This document shows, piece by piece, positions 27,815 through 36,705 of a DNA stretch of 64,000 nucleotides. The notes beneath the pieces were generated by a model that saw only the letters and a program-made list of their open reading frames with translations, was not told where the DNA came from and did no database searches. The stretch's first letter is position 1; each line of letters begins with the position of its first letter. Made by a program: the position numbers and the translations under genes. Source of the stretch: Prostheceraeus crozeri (Eukaryota > Platyhelminthes > Polycladida > Euryleptidae); contig CAJQUW010009239.1 of NCBI GenBank assembly GCA_907163375.1, positions 124,001 to 188,000 on the forward strand. Reading direction: 5' to 3'.

Positions 27815-28236
27815 AGTAGTATAGGGTATAGGATTCGGCGCATCGCTTCGCTCAGCACCGAATCCCACACCTAGGTAGTTACAAAAAATGAAAAAATACA
27901 AAAAAATAGGGACCCCCTGTAATTTATAAAAAAACAGCTAAAATAGATACAAAAAATACAAAAAATACAAAAAATAGGGTCCTCCTGAAAAAATACAAAA
28001 AACAGCTAAAATAGATGCGAAAATAGGAAAGTACCTTAAAGTATGACCCATGAACAAAAATATTCATTTAAAAATGGAAGATGTAAAAACAAAAGAACCA
28101 TCAGCCCCCTTATATCCTTCATTATCATATGACATAAAACCTTCGGTTCCCAATGAAATGGATATAGCAAAACACAAAGATAGAGTCAGGTACATGAAAG
28201 ATAAGGAAGCCCAATTATTACTTAAACTAGAACATT
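27815..28236 (+). repeat. Left terminal inverted repeat (422 bp)
   Basis: It matches the reverse complement of 42619-43007. The two copies differ mainly by one extra 9-bp ACAAAAAAT-type unit and by a 24-bp in-frame segment after the codon for tyrosine 27 of the first gene. It contains two direct copies, about 69 bp apart (near 27903 and 27971), of a motif with TAGGG-CC-CCTG and ACAGCTAAAATAGAT. The repeat continues through the first gene's start and first 54 or so codons. Confidence 0.93.
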
Positions 28237-28688
28237 ATAATAAATTAAGAAAACGATGGACGATAGCTAAGAATGTGTCACAAGGCGTTGGTATATGTTT
28301 AACAATTTCTTTAGGCGCTCTCACTATTGTCATTTCGTCTGGCGTTCTTACAATTCCTGTTGTCGCTACAGTTTTAACAGGCACAGGTGTCTTCACAACG
28401 TCACTTGCAACAGTGATAGATAAATCTTTAATGACTAAGAAACGAAAATCCTTAAGTAAAAAACATACACATGTCAAAGAAGTATATGATAAACTACATT
28501 ACTACTTCCAGAGAGTGTGTGATGACAATGTTATTACGTTAGATGAGATTGAAAAATTTGATCAAATAGCTAGAGAAGCAACTAAAATTCCTGTTAAACC
28601 TCAAGACAAAGTAAACAATGAAGCTTTTTTAGAAGAAATAAGAACTTTATTAAAAACGTTAGAACAAAGTTCCATAGAACAAAAGTAA
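28074..28688 (+). CDS. Small membrane protein of the Polinton, function unknown
   Basis: I prefer the ATG at 28074 because it carries the TTTAAAAATG context shared by the element's other genes; an in-frame ATG lies at 28050. Numbered from the upstream ATG, the protein has a charged helical N-terminus (residues 35-75). Two glycine-rich hydrophobic segments follow (about 78-98 and 100-123), then a basic helical tail (126-212). It probably sits in a membrane or disrupts one, and may be a virion or egress factor, but the family is unknown to me. The first 54 or so codons lie in the terminal repeat, so a truncated second copy exists at the right end. Confidence 0.8.
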   Translation: MEDVKTKEPSAPLYPSLSYDIKPSVPNEMDIAKHKDRVRYMKDKEAQLLLKLEHYNKLRKRWTIAKNVSQGVGICLTISLGALTIVISSGVLTIPVVATVLTGTGVFTTSLATVIDKSLMTKKRKSLSKKHTHVKEVYDKLHYYFQRVCDDNVITLDEIEKFDQIAREATKIPVKPQDKVNNEAFLEEIRTLLKTLEQSSIEQK

Positions 28689-28757
28689 GTTGTTCAGTAA
28701 AGTGTTTTTGCTGTGTATCAATGATACCACAAAATTCAAATATTATCTTATAAAATA

Positions 28758-29618
28758 ATGCAGAGCAATAAGACAAAAATAAAACAACTAGAAGAATTAA
28801 TAAAACAGAAAAATATTATGAAGAAAAAATATAGACAATATCGAATGGTACAAGCTGGTGTTCAATCCGATATGAAAGACAAAATCCAATTAGTTGAACA
28901 AGTTAAATCTGATATTAAGAAAGAACTTGTAGTTCATGATAAACGAATTGATATCGCGGATCCAGTGCAGAAAATCTTCATGGATGATTATGGTTTGTTA
29001 GAAGCAAACATAGAAAAGAAATTACCCAAATCTATGCTCTTTGAACATTCTACTTCATTTATAGATGGAAAGCCATCTCTTAGATTTTACTTAGGTGGAG
29101 AAGAATTATTTATAAATACTAAAGAAAGTTTAATTTTCACACCAGACAAAACAGCTTTCAGTTTAGACAGAAATTTCGTGGATTTATTAAGAGGAGCGAA
29201 GTTAGATAACTATTACCCCGATGATCTACTGAAATACAAAACTATGTTAGACAAGGTTGGAACTGGGAAACATCTTAAGCGTTATAAACAATTAGAACAC
29301 TTATTATCAACATCAATGCCAACAGCTGGTGTTCCAACATCAACCAGTGTTCCAACAGCAACTGGTGTTGCAACATCAACTGGTGTTGCAACAGCAACTG
29401 GTTATTCAACACCTGTTGTATTTTTATCAGACAACCCACAAGAATTAATGAATAGATATGATATTTTATTAGCTGCAGCAAAAGAAGGGCACAACTCCGT
29501 TTTTAACGAAATGCATGCAATCTTAGATAAACTATTCCAAAACAGATTTCTAACTGCAGAAGAGTACAAACACTTCTCTAGTGAAATTATTTTACTTAGC
29601 AGGACTAAAAGGCCATAA
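28758..29618 (+). CDS. Coiled-coil protein of the Polinton, function unknown
   Basis: The 286-residue protein starts with a lysine-rich coiled coil (about 1-60). A globular middle follows with SLRFYLGGEELFIN (about 108-121). Next is a threonine/valine/proline repeat tract (about 186-218) in which VPTST and VATST/VATAT units recur, coded by an imperfect 24-bp minisatellite at 29328-29415. The C-terminal domain is helical. It follows the membrane protein by 69 bp on the same strand and precedes the penton-like gene by 38 bp, so it may be a virion component. I do not recognise the family. Confidence 0.8.
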   Translation: MQSNKTKIKQLEELIKQKNIMKKKYRQYRMVQAGVQSDMKDKIQLVEQVKSDIKKELVVHDKRIDIADPVQKIFMDDYGLLEANIEKKLPKSMLFEHSTSFIDGKPSLRFYLGGEELFINTKESLIFTPDKTAFSLDRNFVDLLRGAKLDNYYPDDLLKYKTMLDKVGTGKHLKRYKQLEHLLSTSMPTAGVPTSTSVPTATGVATSTGVATATGYSTPVVFLSDNPQELMNRYDILLAAAKEGHNSVFNEMHAILDKLFQNRFLTAEEYKHFSSEIILLSRTKRP

Positions 29619-29656
29619 ATTTAGCAGCACTAGAAGGACATAAATTTAGTTAAAAA

Positions 29657-30445
29657 ATGTCTTCGGCAGAACTAGAAAAAATTAATAAGCATTTAGAAAA
29701 TTTAACCGAGATTTTAACCTCATCAAAATTTAGTACGACATTAAAATTTATAACAACTACTTCAACCCATACCTGTAATTTAGATCCTATTATTCACTTA
29801 GAACAAGACAAACATTATGAAGTAGCACTAACTAGTTTTTCAACATTTAACACTATACAAAATATTATCAAAGATGTAAATGACCGATTTAAATATTCTA
29901 ATGATCAAGGTAAAACTTGGAAAGAATTAACTTTTCTTCCTGGATCTTATGAAGTTGAATCGATTTCCAATGAAATAAAAAGACATTTAGGCATTCAATT
30001 TAAAGACAAGAAACAATTACATTTCGCAGTTGAACCAGCAGTAAATAAATTTTCTCTTACTTTAGATGAAGATCATCAAGTTGATTTTAATATTGACAAA
30101 TCTTTATCAAGACTCTTAGGATTTAAAAAGCAACTCTATACACAAGGTTTTCATATAAGTGAAAATATACCTAAAGTAACTGAAATAAATTCAATCAACG
30201 TTCAATGTGATATTATAGAAGGTGGTTATGTTAATGGAAAGCTGTCAAATAATATCTTCAGTTATCCAGCATTTACAGTTCCGATTGGTTACAGTTTGAA
30301 TGTAATCCCAAAATCATTAATATATTTCCCTGTTACAAGAAAAACAATTAATTCAATTACAATTAGAATAACAGATGAGAAAGGAAAGGAAATAAATTTT
30401 GGAGGCGAAGAAATTATGATAGATCTTTTGGTTCGGGAGGTATAA
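29657..30445 (+). CDS. Probable penton (single-jelly-roll minor capsid) protein
   Basis: The 262-residue protein is rich in beta strands. Features include YEVALTSFSTFNT near residue 55, PGSYEVESISNEI near 96, a LLGF turn near 151, GGYVNG near 205, and a C-terminal run of alternating strands ending in LVREV. This layout and its place before the packaging ATPase fit the small jelly-roll penton proteins of Polintons and adintoviruses, which close the vertices of the capsid. The assignment rests on pattern and context. The start has the TTAAAAAATG context. A 26-bp sequence is imperfectly duplicated just upstream (about 29598-29648). Confidence 0.6.
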   Translation: MSSAELEKINKHLENLTEILTSSKFSTTLKFITTTSTHTCNLDPIIHLEQDKHYEVALTSFSTFNTIQNIIKDVNDRFKYSNDQGKTWKELTFLPGSYEVESISNEIKRHLGIQFKDKKQLHFAVEPAVNKFSLTLDEDHQVDFNIDKSLSRLLGFKKQLYTQGFHISENIPKVTEINSINVQCDIIEGGYVNGKLSNNIFSYPAFTVPIGYSLNVIPKSLIYFPVTRKTINSITIRITDEKGKEINFGGEEIMIDLLVREV

Positions 30446-30469
30446 TTAAAAAAAAATATTGACTTAAAA

Positions 30470-31246
30470 ATGAGTGAAAGCAGTTCTGTAAAATATCCAC
30501 TAAACAAGAAAGTGAAATTCAATCATCATCATAACTTGTCAAATAAAGTTTTATCAGTTATTTGTGGAAGATCAGGTTGTGGAAAAACATATCTATTATT
30601 TAAAATTCTCACGACACCCAAATTTTTGGATTATAACAATCTTATCATTTATACAACAACAGCAGAACAACCTATTTATCAATTTTTGAAACATGGTTTT
30701 GAAAATAATCTTACAAAATCAACTATAGCTTCACTGTTTGAAGAATATGAAAAATCGGAGTATGAAGAAGAAATAAGTTCCTGGTGTGAAGAAGCAGCGA
30801 AAAATAAACAACTAGTAGAACCCAGTAAAAATAAACACATAACGATACAATTAATAGATGATAGTGTTAATATGCAAGATCCTAGTAAACTAAATAAAAC
30901 GTAAAAACATTGTGTGGTGTTTGATGATTGTGTTAATGACAGAAATCAGGCAGTGCAGAGAAATTATTTTACAAGAGGCAGACATAATAACTGTAGTGTC
31001 TTTTATTTGACACAAAGTATGTATTCATTAGATGGAAGTGTTATTAGAAAGAATGCTAATATTTTTATGCTTTTCGAAATCAACCAAAGAAACCTAAGTG
31101 ATTTGTTAAGAGACTTATGTATAAGAGATAAAGATGAATTTAAACAATCGTGTAACAATGCTTGGGCAAACGACTATGGTTTTATCACAGTCAATATTGA
31201 TAAAAAAGTACATGATAGAGTTATAGAACATTTGTTCACAGAGTAA
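30470..31246 (+). pseudogene. A32/FtsK-HerA-type DNA packaging ATPase, interrupted by an in-frame stop
   Basis: The first 144 codons contain Walker A GRSGCGKT (residues 33-40). A TAA at 30902-30904 then ends the frame, and the same frame continues without shift from 30905. That second part holds Walker B VVFDDC, the GRHNNCSVFYLTQ sensor-like strand, and the C-terminal helices, ending at 31246. A whole enzyme of about 258 residues would pump DNA into preformed capsids. The break separates the two nucleotide-binding motifs, so neither half should be active unless the stop is read through or is a sequencing error. The gene converges on the polymerase gene, with a CAGAG/CTCTG hairpin (31238-31252) between them. 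Confidence 0.85.
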
Positions 31247-31252
31247 AACTCT
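31238..31252. terminator. Possible bidirectional terminator hairpin
   Basis: CAGAGTAAAACTCTG forms a 5-bp stem at the meeting point of the convergent ATPase and polymerase genes. The neighbouring TAGAACATTTGTTC is directly repeated there. A role in ending transcription is inference from position. Confidence 0.3.
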
Positions 31253-31282
31253 GAATAGAACATTTGTTCTCTGACTAGTGTA

Positions 31283-34200
31283 TTATAATTCCTCTTCCCA
31301 GTCTTCACTATCATTGTATTCAATTATATTACATTCTTTTTTTATTCGTTGAAATATTTCGTCTTGAACATCTTCTCCGCTATAGGGGAGCATAATACCA
31401 TTTGCATTAGGTGCTTGGCGTTTAAGAATATTTATTTTACCAGTGAATCTTTTTTCTTCAGTGTTATTATTTTTATCAGGAATACTAATACCAGTTTCTA
31501 AAGATCTTTTCCATGGTTTATTAACAATTGTTGTCAATGTTTCCCCATGGTATAATTGAATGAAATCTTCTACTTTTACTTTAGTTTTTGTATAACCCTT
31601 AAATGTTTTCTTTTCACTAAGTCTCCCTTGTTCATCTACAGTAATACAATATTTTATTTTGGGGGCGATAAACATTGCAAAAATAATTCCCCCATTTCCA
31701 TAATCATTTTTCCCTTGGCATAATTCCCCACCAACATATCCAGCCGCATCTAATTTATTGAAGAGCTCATTAGAAATGTATATACTATCGGTATCTGTGT
31801 AATGTATGTGTTTTTCTTTAAAACCATTAATTTCTAAAATAAAGTTATTCATAATTCTTCTAGAGTGAGAAAGAATAAAAGAACCTAAGTGTGATGGCAT
31901 GAATGATGTCGCAGCGTAGCTGCTCAGACCGTTGGTCGTCGCAGCGTAGCTGCTCAGACCGTTGGTCGTCGCATCGTAGCTGCTCAGACCGTTGGTCGTC
32001 GTAGCGTAGCTGCTCAGACCGTTGGTCGTCTTTTCAGTGTCTGTAATATTAGCTTTAAGAAATTCATCGTCTTCCATTTCTACTTTCACTAAGAATTGTT
32101 CATCATTTACTTTTTCAAAATCTTTTACTTCTTGAGTGAAATTTTTTCTCAATGTATTTTCATTCCATAAATGATATTTAGTGGTTATGTCTTTTTGTAC
32201 GGTTTTTCCATATAGTGAATTCATTAATAATTTAATTAACTCATCGCCTACAGTGTTTCCTTCTATTTTATATTTTTTTCTTAAATTGAAGAGCTTTTCA
32301 ATGTATTTGCGAAATGGTGAAACGTGATAATTTTCTTCATAAATTATACCATCTGTAATAGATAATATTTTCCCGCCACATCTAACAATTTCCTGTATGT
32401 CTACAGAAGTTAATACATCATAACACATTCCATTCCTAAACCTTATTATTTCTTGATTACAATTGTTTTCATTCTTTACCTTATCTTTCGCAGGAACTGG
32501 TTGAAAAAACATCTCATCAGGATAATGAAACACAACTGTGAATATTCCAGTTTTAGGACGAAATGATTGAGTGTTAAATTGATTTAATACTGCTTGTTCT
32601 TCTTCTTGTCTAAATTTTCTAGCAGATTCAGCTTTAGGGTATTCTGAATGTTCGTCATACATAGCTGATGGATATAAAGATGTTGCATCAAAAGCCATTA
32701 AGAATTCATTTTGTTGGTCGAGTAGTTTATGTTTAATTTCTTTACAGAGAGCATTCTTGTCTTCCAACTGATTATACTCTTTCATTAAATCTATTAAATT
32801 ATTATTATGACCAGGGGGCAAAACCCCCTCAGCGTAGCACCCAGGAAAATATCGTTGTAATATTGGTAGCAAGATGTTACAAAATGGAGATTCGTAATGT
32901 CTTATATTTGCTGACACTCTTCCACCTTTAACAGATTTTCTAACATAGTTTCTAGTCCATAAATCAGTATGCGAATGAATATTTATGTTGTCTTCTTGTA
33001 CACTCTTCATCCAACCGCTAAATGTTAAAGCAGAAGATGTTAAATTAGTAGTCATATCTTCACCAACTAATTCTTTCATAACATTATTATACTTGTAGAT
33101 ACAAAATGCTAATGAAAGAACATCGTTAATTAAATACGGTTTCCACTCATGTTCTTTTTCTAGATAATTGTCATGTGTAATTTCACCAATTTCATAATTT
33201 AATTTACACATATTGGTAGGGGTTTTAAAATTCTCACACCATTTGGAAAGACTTGTTTTCACGTGTTGATAGCTACATTTCATTACAATAGTTTGTAAAG
33301 GTTTGCTTGGTTTTATGTTACGTTTTGTAGAGTCACCTAGTTGCTTAGATCTAGAGGAACGTTGGATATACTTACTAACACTTTCAGTTGTATAAGGGTT
33401 TTGTAAAGAAGCAGTGAGTATTCCTCTTGATGTTTTAAGCGGTGGTTTAGTTAATTTAAAATTAGATTTGAGTGGAAAATATGCATCGAATCCTGATGAA
33501 TTATGTGCTATTAAAGTTACTTTCGGATGATTAAAAGATCCAAGGTTTTTGAAAAATTGATGTATCGGACATACGTCCTCTGGGTTTCCCCCGATCGGAC
33601 ATTCATTATGTTTCCTAATAAAGATTTTCACACAACGTTGAAGTTTGTTAAGTTCTTGCTCAGTTAAGTTATTATATTCACTTACCTGTTTCTTAAGTTC
33701 TTTAATCTCATGTTCATCCTTGCTCCTTTTTATTTTAATCATATCGCGTAACAATCGTGTGTCTATTTCTTCCAATCTTTGCTTCGGTAAGCAACACATG
33801 AATTTATTGAAATTGATAGTACCTAAAGCATAAGGAATAGGATGAGCTGTTGCACAACGAGGATCTGGATAAGTTTCGAGATCCCATATATATGTTGAAC
33901 CATAGTCAATTGGTTTCTTTGTTATGGTCTTATACGGAAGTGTTGTTAGATTTTCATCAGTGACAGTTTTATATATTGGTTTGAAATTATTTTCAATTTC
34001 TCTAATAGCTTCTGCTTTATGGAATTTATTGATTAAACAATAATGACCTATTGATGAACCTTCGTGAAAATAATTGTAATAAACATAACTATAAGGTGTT
34101 GTAATACCTCTGGGATTTAAATGACGATTAGTAGCACTATAATACTGTACACATTCTCCAAAGTATTTATTGAATTGGGAAAATTTACAGTTTGCCATTA

Positions 34201-34924
34201 CTCCTGTCCTAGATGTAGCTTTCTCTTTATATAAAAAGTCATTAAACATCTCGATTATAATTTTAGCTTGTTCTTGATTGAACCCACGTAAGGCGTTGTA
34301 ACATTTTATAAAGCAGAAATCTTCAGAAGGAATGTAACAATATTGCCCAATGTATTCTTTAATTCTATATTTCATATTAATACCAGCGCCTCTATGTGAT
34401 CTTTGCACGAGTTTCATACCAAAATCTTCGTATTTGATACTACCTGTAAAAATCCATTCACTAGCATCGGATTTCTCTTCTAGATTAAGAAACCATGTTT
34501 CAAATGAATTTTTATTATAAAACGTAGCGTAAAAGTTTTCTATTGTGCTTCCATCTTCTTTTTTTATTACACCCAATAAATTTAAAACTTTCCCATTGCG
34601 TAACAGCTCACGTATATCATTTACTACATTAGTAAAAAGTTCATTTTCATACGTGATAGCGTTCGGATTAAACAGATTCAATAGATCATCACCAAGTCTA
34701 TCATCAGAGAATATGTCGGGAATTGGTGTGGCTGATGTTTCCTTTGTTCTACGGTTCTGTTTTTTAATATTACGTTTACTACGTTTACGATTACGTTTAC
34801 TACGTTTACGATTACGTTTACTACGTTTACGTCTACGTTCAATTTGTGCATCAAATTCATCAATTTGTTTCTTTATTAACTCGTCAAGCGTATGCGTTGA
34901 CTTGTTACTCATTTTACAATTCAT
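31283..34924 (-). CDS. Protein-primed family B DNA polymerase
   Basis: This intact 1213-residue enzyme copies the element's linear DNA from a protein primer. Visible motifs in order are a basic N-terminal RKRSKRN repeat (about 28-60) and exonuclease I WDLETY (about 346). Exonuclease II is AHNSSGFDAYF (about 473). Palm motif A is DATSLYPS (about 744), motif B is NSLYGK (about 901) and motif C is YTDTDSIYI (about 1042). Length and motifs match Polinton polymerases. Four copies of a 10-residue TTNGLSSYAA-like repeat lie between motifs B and C (about 965-1005). A second in-frame ATG (codon 5) could also start the protein. No terminal-protein gene was identified separately; the long N-terminal region may supply it. 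Confidence 0.97.
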   Translation of the reverse strand: MNCKMSNKSTHTLDELIKKQIDEFDAQIERRRKRSKRNRKRSKRNRKRSKRNIKKQNRRTKETSATPIPDIFSDDRLGDDLLNLFNPNAITYENELFTNVVNDIRELLRNGKVLNLLGVIKKEDGSTIENFYATFYNKNSFETWFLNLEEKSDASEWIFTGSIKYEDFGMKLVQRSHRGAGINMKYRIKEYIGQYCYIPSEDFCFIKCYNALRGFNQEQAKIIIEMFNDFLYKEKATSRTGVMANCKFSQFNKYFGECVQYYSATNRHLNPRGITTPYSYVYYNYFHEGSSIGHYCLINKFHKAEAIREIENNFKPIYKTVTDENLTTLPYKTITKKPIDYGSTYIWDLETYPDPRCATAHPIPYALGTINFNKFMCCLPKQRLEEIDTRLLRDMIKIKRSKDEHEIKELKKQVSEYNNLTEQELNKLQRCVKIFIRKHNECPIGGNPEDVCPIHQFFKNLGSFNHPKVTLIAHNSSGFDAYFPLKSNFKLTKPPLKTSRGILTASLQNPYTTESVSKYIQRSSRSKQLGDSTKRNIKPSKPLQTIVMKCSYQHVKTSLSKWCENFKTPTNMCKLNYEIGEITHDNYLEKEHEWKPYLINDVLSLAFCIYKYNNVMKELVGEDMTTNLTSSALTFSGWMKSVQEDNINIHSHTDLWTRNYVRKSVKGGRVSANIRHYESPFCNILLPILQRYFPGCYAEGVLPPGHNNNLIDLMKEYNQLEDKNALCKEIKHKLLDQQNEFLMAFDATSLYPSAMYDEHSEYPKAESARKFRQEEEQAVLNQFNTQSFRPKTGIFTVVFHYPDEMFFQPVPAKDKVKNENNCNQEIIRFRNGMCYDVLTSVDIQEIVRCGGKILSITDGIIYEENYHVSPFRKYIEKLFNLRKKYKIEGNTVGDELIKLLMNSLYGKTVQKDITTKYHLWNENTLRKNFTQEVKDFEKVNDEQFLVKVEMEDDEFLKANITDTEKTTNGLSSYATTTNGLSSYDATTNGLSSYAATTNGLSSYAATSFMPSHLGSFILSHSRRIMNNFILEINGFKEKHIHYTDTDSIYISNELFNKLDAAGYVGGELCQGKNDYGNGGIIFAMFIAPKIKYCITVDEQGRLSEKKTFKGYTKTKVKVEDFIQLYHGETLTTIVNKPWKRSLETGISIPDKNNNTEEKRFTGKINILKRQAPNANGIMLPYSGEDVQDEIFQRIKKECNIIEYNDSEDWEEEL
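31911..32030. repeat. In-frame 30-bp minisatellite, four copies, in the polymerase gene
   Basis: Four head-to-tail copies begin at 31911, 31941, 31971 and 32001 and differ by only single bases. The unit is about 60% GC in a gene that is strongly AT-rich, and contains GCAGCGTAGCTGC, which can fold on itself. Ten codons per unit keep the reading frame open. Confidence 0.97.
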
Positions 34925-34954
34925 ATTTTTTAAAAGAAAAAATTATGTTTTTAA

Positions 34955-35254
34955 TTACATATACACAGGAATATTTAGTTGATGTAATGTTTCCAAATCG
35001 TAAACTGTTAATCGCTCTTTATTAACCAACCACCATAAATTATTATACGCTAAGAATACTCTGAAACTTCGTAGACACAGTGGAAAGTCTTTTGTTTTAG
35101 CGTAACTTCTTATACCATGTTTTATTTTATAATCTTGCACGAATTGCATATATTTTCGATGATATTGACTTTTAACTGATTGTTTTGAATTTACAGGGTT
35201 TGTAGGATGACGATAATCTTTTAAAACTGGCACGTGTTCTATTTTATACTCCAT
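34955..35254 (-). CDS. Small hypothetical protein of the Polinton (99 aa)
   Basis: The frame encodes a basic protein rich in tyrosine, histidine and lysine in its first half and in aromatic and leucine residues in its second (SFRVFLAYNNLWWLVNKE). It sits between the membrane-anchored ATPase and the polymerase on the same strand, with gaps of 19 and 30 bp. Its ATG is preceded by the TTTTTAAAAT context used by neighbours. Both points support a real gene. I recognise no family. Its place beside the polymerase suggests, but does not prove, a role in replication or DNA binding. Confidence 0.65.
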   Translation of the reverse strand: MEYKIEHVPVLKDYRHPTNPVNSKQSVKSQYHRKYMQFVQDYKIKHGIRSYAKTKDFPLCLRSFRVFLAYNNLWWLVNKERLTVYDLETLHQLNIPVYM

Positions 35255-35273
35255 ATTTTAAAAAGAAAAAAAT

Positions 35274-36476
35274 TTACATATTATTAAACTCATTTAATAT
35301 TGGTTTTATGTCACTCAATGTACTTTTAGCATCAGTGACTAGAGGTTTCACATTTTTCAATACATCACGGAAATCATTAATGCCTGTTCTAATAACATCT
35401 AGTGCATCTCTATTCTCAAGTCGTTCAGGGGTTTTAATTTTTAACACATTATTCAGATAATGATCGAAATAGAAATAAAATGTTTCGGGTATGATTGTTA
35501 GTGGTTCAAGTGATTCGTTTTCTAGAAAAATTGTTATTTCTTCTATATTATGTGGCGATAAGTTCTTAGCACTTGCGTAGAGACTAATGTCAAAATCTGT
35601 TGCATTACTATAAAAATCATGCTCAGTATCCAATAGTATATTTAGATCGCTATCATACACTTGCATTTGATTCAAAATAGTATCAACCCGTATTATACCG
35701 TACTTAACATGTACATATTTAGCTAAGGGTAAAGTTAGTCTATAATTTTTCTTGATATCCTCAAAGAATGCTACATTATTTTGCGTAGTTGTATAAAAGG
35801 TTTCCACGTTTTCTCTAATCTTATTATCTACATCGCAGGCTTTATGAGCTAATACTACAATTTGTATATGATGGTGACGACCTTTTGTAAATATTTCTGA
35901 TATGTTCTTTTGCTTTACTAAACTAGCTACATCATCTAACACTAGTAAAGACTTTTGCGTGTATGTCCCAGCAAAAGTACTCATATCTTCTAACATACAT
36001 AAATCTTTTTCACCGTAAACATTTGAGTATCCTTGCCATTCATCTCCCTGTAGACAAAACACATGTACATTTGTTTCATTAGGAAAATGTTGATTTATAT
36101 ATCTTCTAAGAAACGTAGTCTTTCCACTCGCTGTCTTGCCATATATTATAAAATGTAAGTTCTCTTGTGCAGCACGTCCTTTAGGTTTCTCGTCGTCATG
36201 ACTAACTGCTCTCCAACCTTTAAAGTTTTTGGTTTGACTTTTATAAAATGCAATTTTCGTTTGTTCTGCTGTTTGTAAGAACCCTAACCAATTTATAAAA
36301 TAATAAATAAGATAGATAAGAACACATATAACAATAATTTTCACACAATGAAATTTCAGAAACCCAAAGAGTCTTCCTAGATCTGAATTTTCTGAAAATA
36401 AAGATTGCGAATCATTATTTTGTTCACGTTGATTGACGATCGTGGGAATTTCGGAATACGATTTTTCATAATTCAT
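35274..36476 (-). CDS. Membrane-anchored P-loop ATPase, A32-like
   Basis: The 400-residue protein has a polar N-terminus and a transmembrane helix at about 42-66. Walker A is GKTASGKT (113-120) and Walker B is SLLVLDD (176-182). The GRHHHIQIVVLAHK strand (199-212) resembles the sensor region of A32/FtsK-HerA packaging ATPases. The C-terminal third is helical and of unknown role. It is intact, unlike the other ATPase of this element. It may be a diverged packaging motor, an egress or entry motor fixed in a membrane, or a Zot-like assembly ATPase. The start has the TTAAAAAAATG context. Confidence 0.82.
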   Translation of the reverse strand: MNYEKSYSEIPTIVNQREQNNDSQSLFSENSDLGRLFGFLKFHCVKIIVICVLIYLIYYFINWLGFLQTAEQTKIAFYKSQTKNFKGWRAVSHDDEKPKGRAAQENLHFIIYGKTASGKTTFLRRYINQHFPNETNVHVFCLQGDEWQGYSNVYGEKDLCMLEDMSTFAGTYTQKSLLVLDDVASLVKQKNISEIFTKGRHHHIQIVVLAHKACDVDNKIRENVETFYTTTQNNVAFFEDIKKNYRLTLPLAKYVHVKYGIIRVDTILNQMQVYDSDLNILLDTEHDFYSNATDFDISLYASAKNLSPHNIEEITIFLENESLEPLTIIPETFYFYFDHYLNNVLKIKTPERLENRDALDVIRTGINDFRDVLKNVKPLVTDAKSTLSDIKPILNEFNNM

Positions 36477-36520
36477 TTTTTTAATTTTTTATATGAAAAT
36501 TTGTCTAAAACTCTCTCAAC

Positions 36521-36687
36521 TAGTCCGACACTCACTTGAGCAACTGTAATAGTCCGGTGCTCTCTTGAGTGTTTGACCTCTGTAGGACTTCCGGACTACT
36601 ACGGACTATTGAGTCCGGGGCTCAAATGAAGGCAAACACTCAAGTGAGCACCGGACTATTACGGAGGCTCAAGTGAGTGTCGGACTA
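36521..36687. repeat. Large multi-stem palindrome between Polinton genes
   Basis: 36521-36541 pairs perfectly with 36667-36687. Inside this, 36547-36574 pairs with 36634-36661 with one mismatch, and CCGGACT (36591-36597) pairs with AGTCCGG (36612-36618). All arms are variants of one AGTCCG-G-CTC-TTGAG motif. It fills the gap between the ATPase start and the zinc-finger gene's end. It could be a replication or packaging signal, a hairpin RNA source, or a nested foldback repeat. Confidence 0.92.
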
Positions 36688-36705
36688 CTACAGATATAAA
36701 ATTAA

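Noticed and set aside
28235..28477. Antisense frame over the first Polinton gene
   Set aside because: A shadow of the real gene with no start context or family pattern.
30914..31246. The 3' half of the packaging ATPase as a separate gene with a GTG start
   Set aside because: It continues the upstream frame exactly and carries the Walker B half of the same enzyme; one stop codon is the simpler explanation.
34545..34982. 145-codon frame on the + strand over the polymerase N-terminus
   Set aside because: It is the mirror of the Arg/Lys/Ser/Asn repeat in the polymerase gene, giving an artificial leucine/arginine repeat.
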